Assembly (NCBI GenBank): GCA_002633025.1
Contig: NMRB01002867.1
Location: 21,370-85,369, forward strand
DNA from: Notospermus geniculatus
Lineage: Eukaryota > Nemertea > Pilidiophora > Heteronemertea > Lineidae
Direction: 5' to 3'
Length of the DNA: 64,000 nt
The notes under the pieces were generated by a model. The model worked only from the letters and a program-made list of their open reading frames with translations, made no database searches and was not told where the DNA came from. Within the stretch, counting starts at the first letter, position 1; the number at the start of each line of letters is the position of its first letter. The position numbers and the translations under genes were made by a program. Positions 57,401 through 60,400 of this stretch are shown one piece after another.

Positions 57401-60400
57401 TATCTTTAATTTGTCTTACGACTACCTTCCCCAACAACTGTAATCAAAGGCTTTCAAGAACGCAAATGTTTTCTTAGTAAAACTACATACTGGATAGACA
57501 ACTGCAGCAACAAGTCGAATGTCATAAGCGGCGAATCCACTGTCACGATCGTGGCTTGAGACGGGGTTGCGTTCCCTTGCGATCACCTTATTGAAGGCAA
57601 TCAGAAGTCCTTATAAGGTGATTGCAAGGGATCCGACCCCGTCTCAAGCCTAGATTGCGACAGTGGATTTGCTGCTTCACAGTCCATAAACAGAACATAA
57701 AAAACCAAGACATTCCCTGCACAGCAAACAAAGATCTACTCGCGCCAAATTGTAAGCAACAAACACTACAGCACACGTGGCAGGGATGGACAGCTGGACA
57801 GTTATGTGGCCCTCATCTTGGAGGAATTATACTGACAGTATAATTCCTCCAAGCTCATCTTCTGCACATTTAGTTCACCAAAGCAGCTACCTCAGTTCCC
57901 CACATCAGATGCATGTCATCAAGGATGGGACAGGTCCTCTGATATTTGTGGAGATATCACCATAGACTATTGGGATGCAGCAGCTTGAGTTGTCCAGATG
58001 AGGGCCAGCCCACCCTCGCAGTTGTGCCCTGATGAAGGGACAAACATCTACTCTTCAAACACATTTCTCATTTTACAAACAAACTTCTAAAAAATTTCTA
58101 GGCTCACATCTTGATTCCATGACCCTTCCACGTCGTGTATTTTGTCCTCAAACTGATTCAGGAAAGAGCTGGGTCTACATGTTAGTAACAGTATTTCATG
58201 TAACAAGGTGGGGCTCACTTTATTTGGCAAAAACCCCACTACAATGTATAGTATACACGTAATCAGTTTAAATGTGTCAAGTCAAAAACTCCCAATACAA
58301 ACTAAAATAGACTCTTTCACAAGACATGGTAAGAAATAGGCCTAAAATATGCAGGCTTGGCACTTCCACTGTGTTACCATTTACACAAACAACCCTTGTT
58401 GCAATAGCAGGTAGGGATTAATGACAATATTGACGTCAAATAGGCCTACATACAAATGATCGAAATGACCAGATGGCCCTGCTCGCATTCGGAGGACAAG
58501 CAGATTATAATTGATTGCCATGACTGACTGAATGCTATTGCAACAAGGAGGACTGATTGGACGGCAGCTGTCCTCATGCCTTCACACAAGTATTGTGTCG
58601 GCAGTCTATGTAGGAAACTCACACTCACTCACAGACGATCATCAAATTATCATGTCACACAAACAAGGACACCGGTATTCCTCTTACCAAGATTATCAAA
58701 CACCGACATTCATGTGACCACAAGCAGCATTCAACAACCAACAACACAGCCTACCATCCTCCCACAGCAGGGGTTTCTACCTCACTCCTCTTCATCCACT
58801 CACAGTCACATTCACACTGTGTGCGAGTGCACAGAGGAGTGAGACGCCAGCCCTGCTGTGGGAGGATGGGGACTACCGAGTGATACCATTGCCTCAGCCC
58901 TTCGGTAGGCACTGCGTCCTGAGATGTATCAACAGATACTTTCCAACCAATCCAACAGTGACTCAGTTCAAACCAACACCAAATCATCAATGCCAGTAAG
59001 TGCATTGGCCAAAATCAACCACAACACACAGTTCCAATCAGCTAAGTTTGGGGTCAGATTGTATGTTACGGGCAAATACAGGCGGCAACAGTAAACACCA
59101 TATTTGGGTTGTCCAGATATACATGTAACAAATCTCCACACTTCATCGACTTGACAGATTTCAGCATAAAGCTGGATATTAGTTTTTTCAAAGAGCTGTT
59201 GCGACAACTGCCATGACTGCCACTGAAGTAAAGAGTTCAACAGAAATTTCTCAGAATTTCACATGGAAGTCCCGGGACACTATTTTGAAGAGAACTTATA
59301 CTTACCAGCAGGACAGGTGACTGGAGCTGATAAACTGCTGGTGGGACATTTCTTGCCTGAAATGAGATAAAACAATGATGAAGTACAGGACATCTACAAT
59401 GTACACAAATAATCCAAGTCAGGTGACAAAATGACTGCCTCCCACCGCAGGGCGTTGGCCTCACTCCTCTTCATAGGCTCTTCCCACACAAACTTGAAGC
59501 TTATTAAGAGGAGCAAATAGTTCAGTGTCCAAATGGCTCAAGTCCTTCATTTCTAACCAAAAGAGCTTACCTGCAGGACAACTCTGACAAGTCAGGTCAC
59601 TTCCACCTTTATACGTCCCAGCTTTACAAGGTGTACATCCGCTTTTATCACTCTTGGCCTGCTCGCCGAGGGGGCATTTGGTACAGACAGATGCCCCTGT
59701 CGAGCTGAAATGTCCAGCACCACAGTCTGAACATGCTGAGGCCGCTGTTTGTTTGGTTTGGCCGTTGTATTTTCCTGCGGCACACGCCGTCAATGTATTA
59801 CCAGAACAACTGGAAAGAAGCAGAACAAATTCGTGAAATAACAGATCTTGAGCTGCTGGAACAAATCTAAGATCCAAGTTGTAGGGTTGGCATTCAGGGC
59901 CTCAATTCATAAAACCTTGCAAGCTTAGTTTGTTGCTAATTGTGTACAGTTGCAGGTAACGAAGCCTAGGAAGGTTTATGAATATGGGCCCCGACTGACT
60001 TCAACACCCGCTTGAGGCGAGTAAGGGATCAACCGCCTACCATAAGAAAGGGATAAATGTCCACAGCATTCGGGTCGGTATCGCACTTCAACAATTTGGA
60101 ATCATAACCATTGTCAATGTCAAAGAACCACAGACTTCCTTGTTCTTCCTACGATATGAATTAAACTTTAAAGGAGCTGTTTCCTTAAGGAACGATTGTA
60201 CCAAGTCATTTTTTAGGTATTAATTGTTGGGCAGTTGTACTAAAAATGGATGGAATATGACACACAAGATGGACAACACCCCTGCAGGGACCCCACAAAT
60301 AAACACATTGGGGAATACATAACCTCCAACTATCTTCCTGAAAGAGACCAGGGAATCAAACATGTCAAAGGAAACAAATTAGAAAGGAATGGATTAGTAT

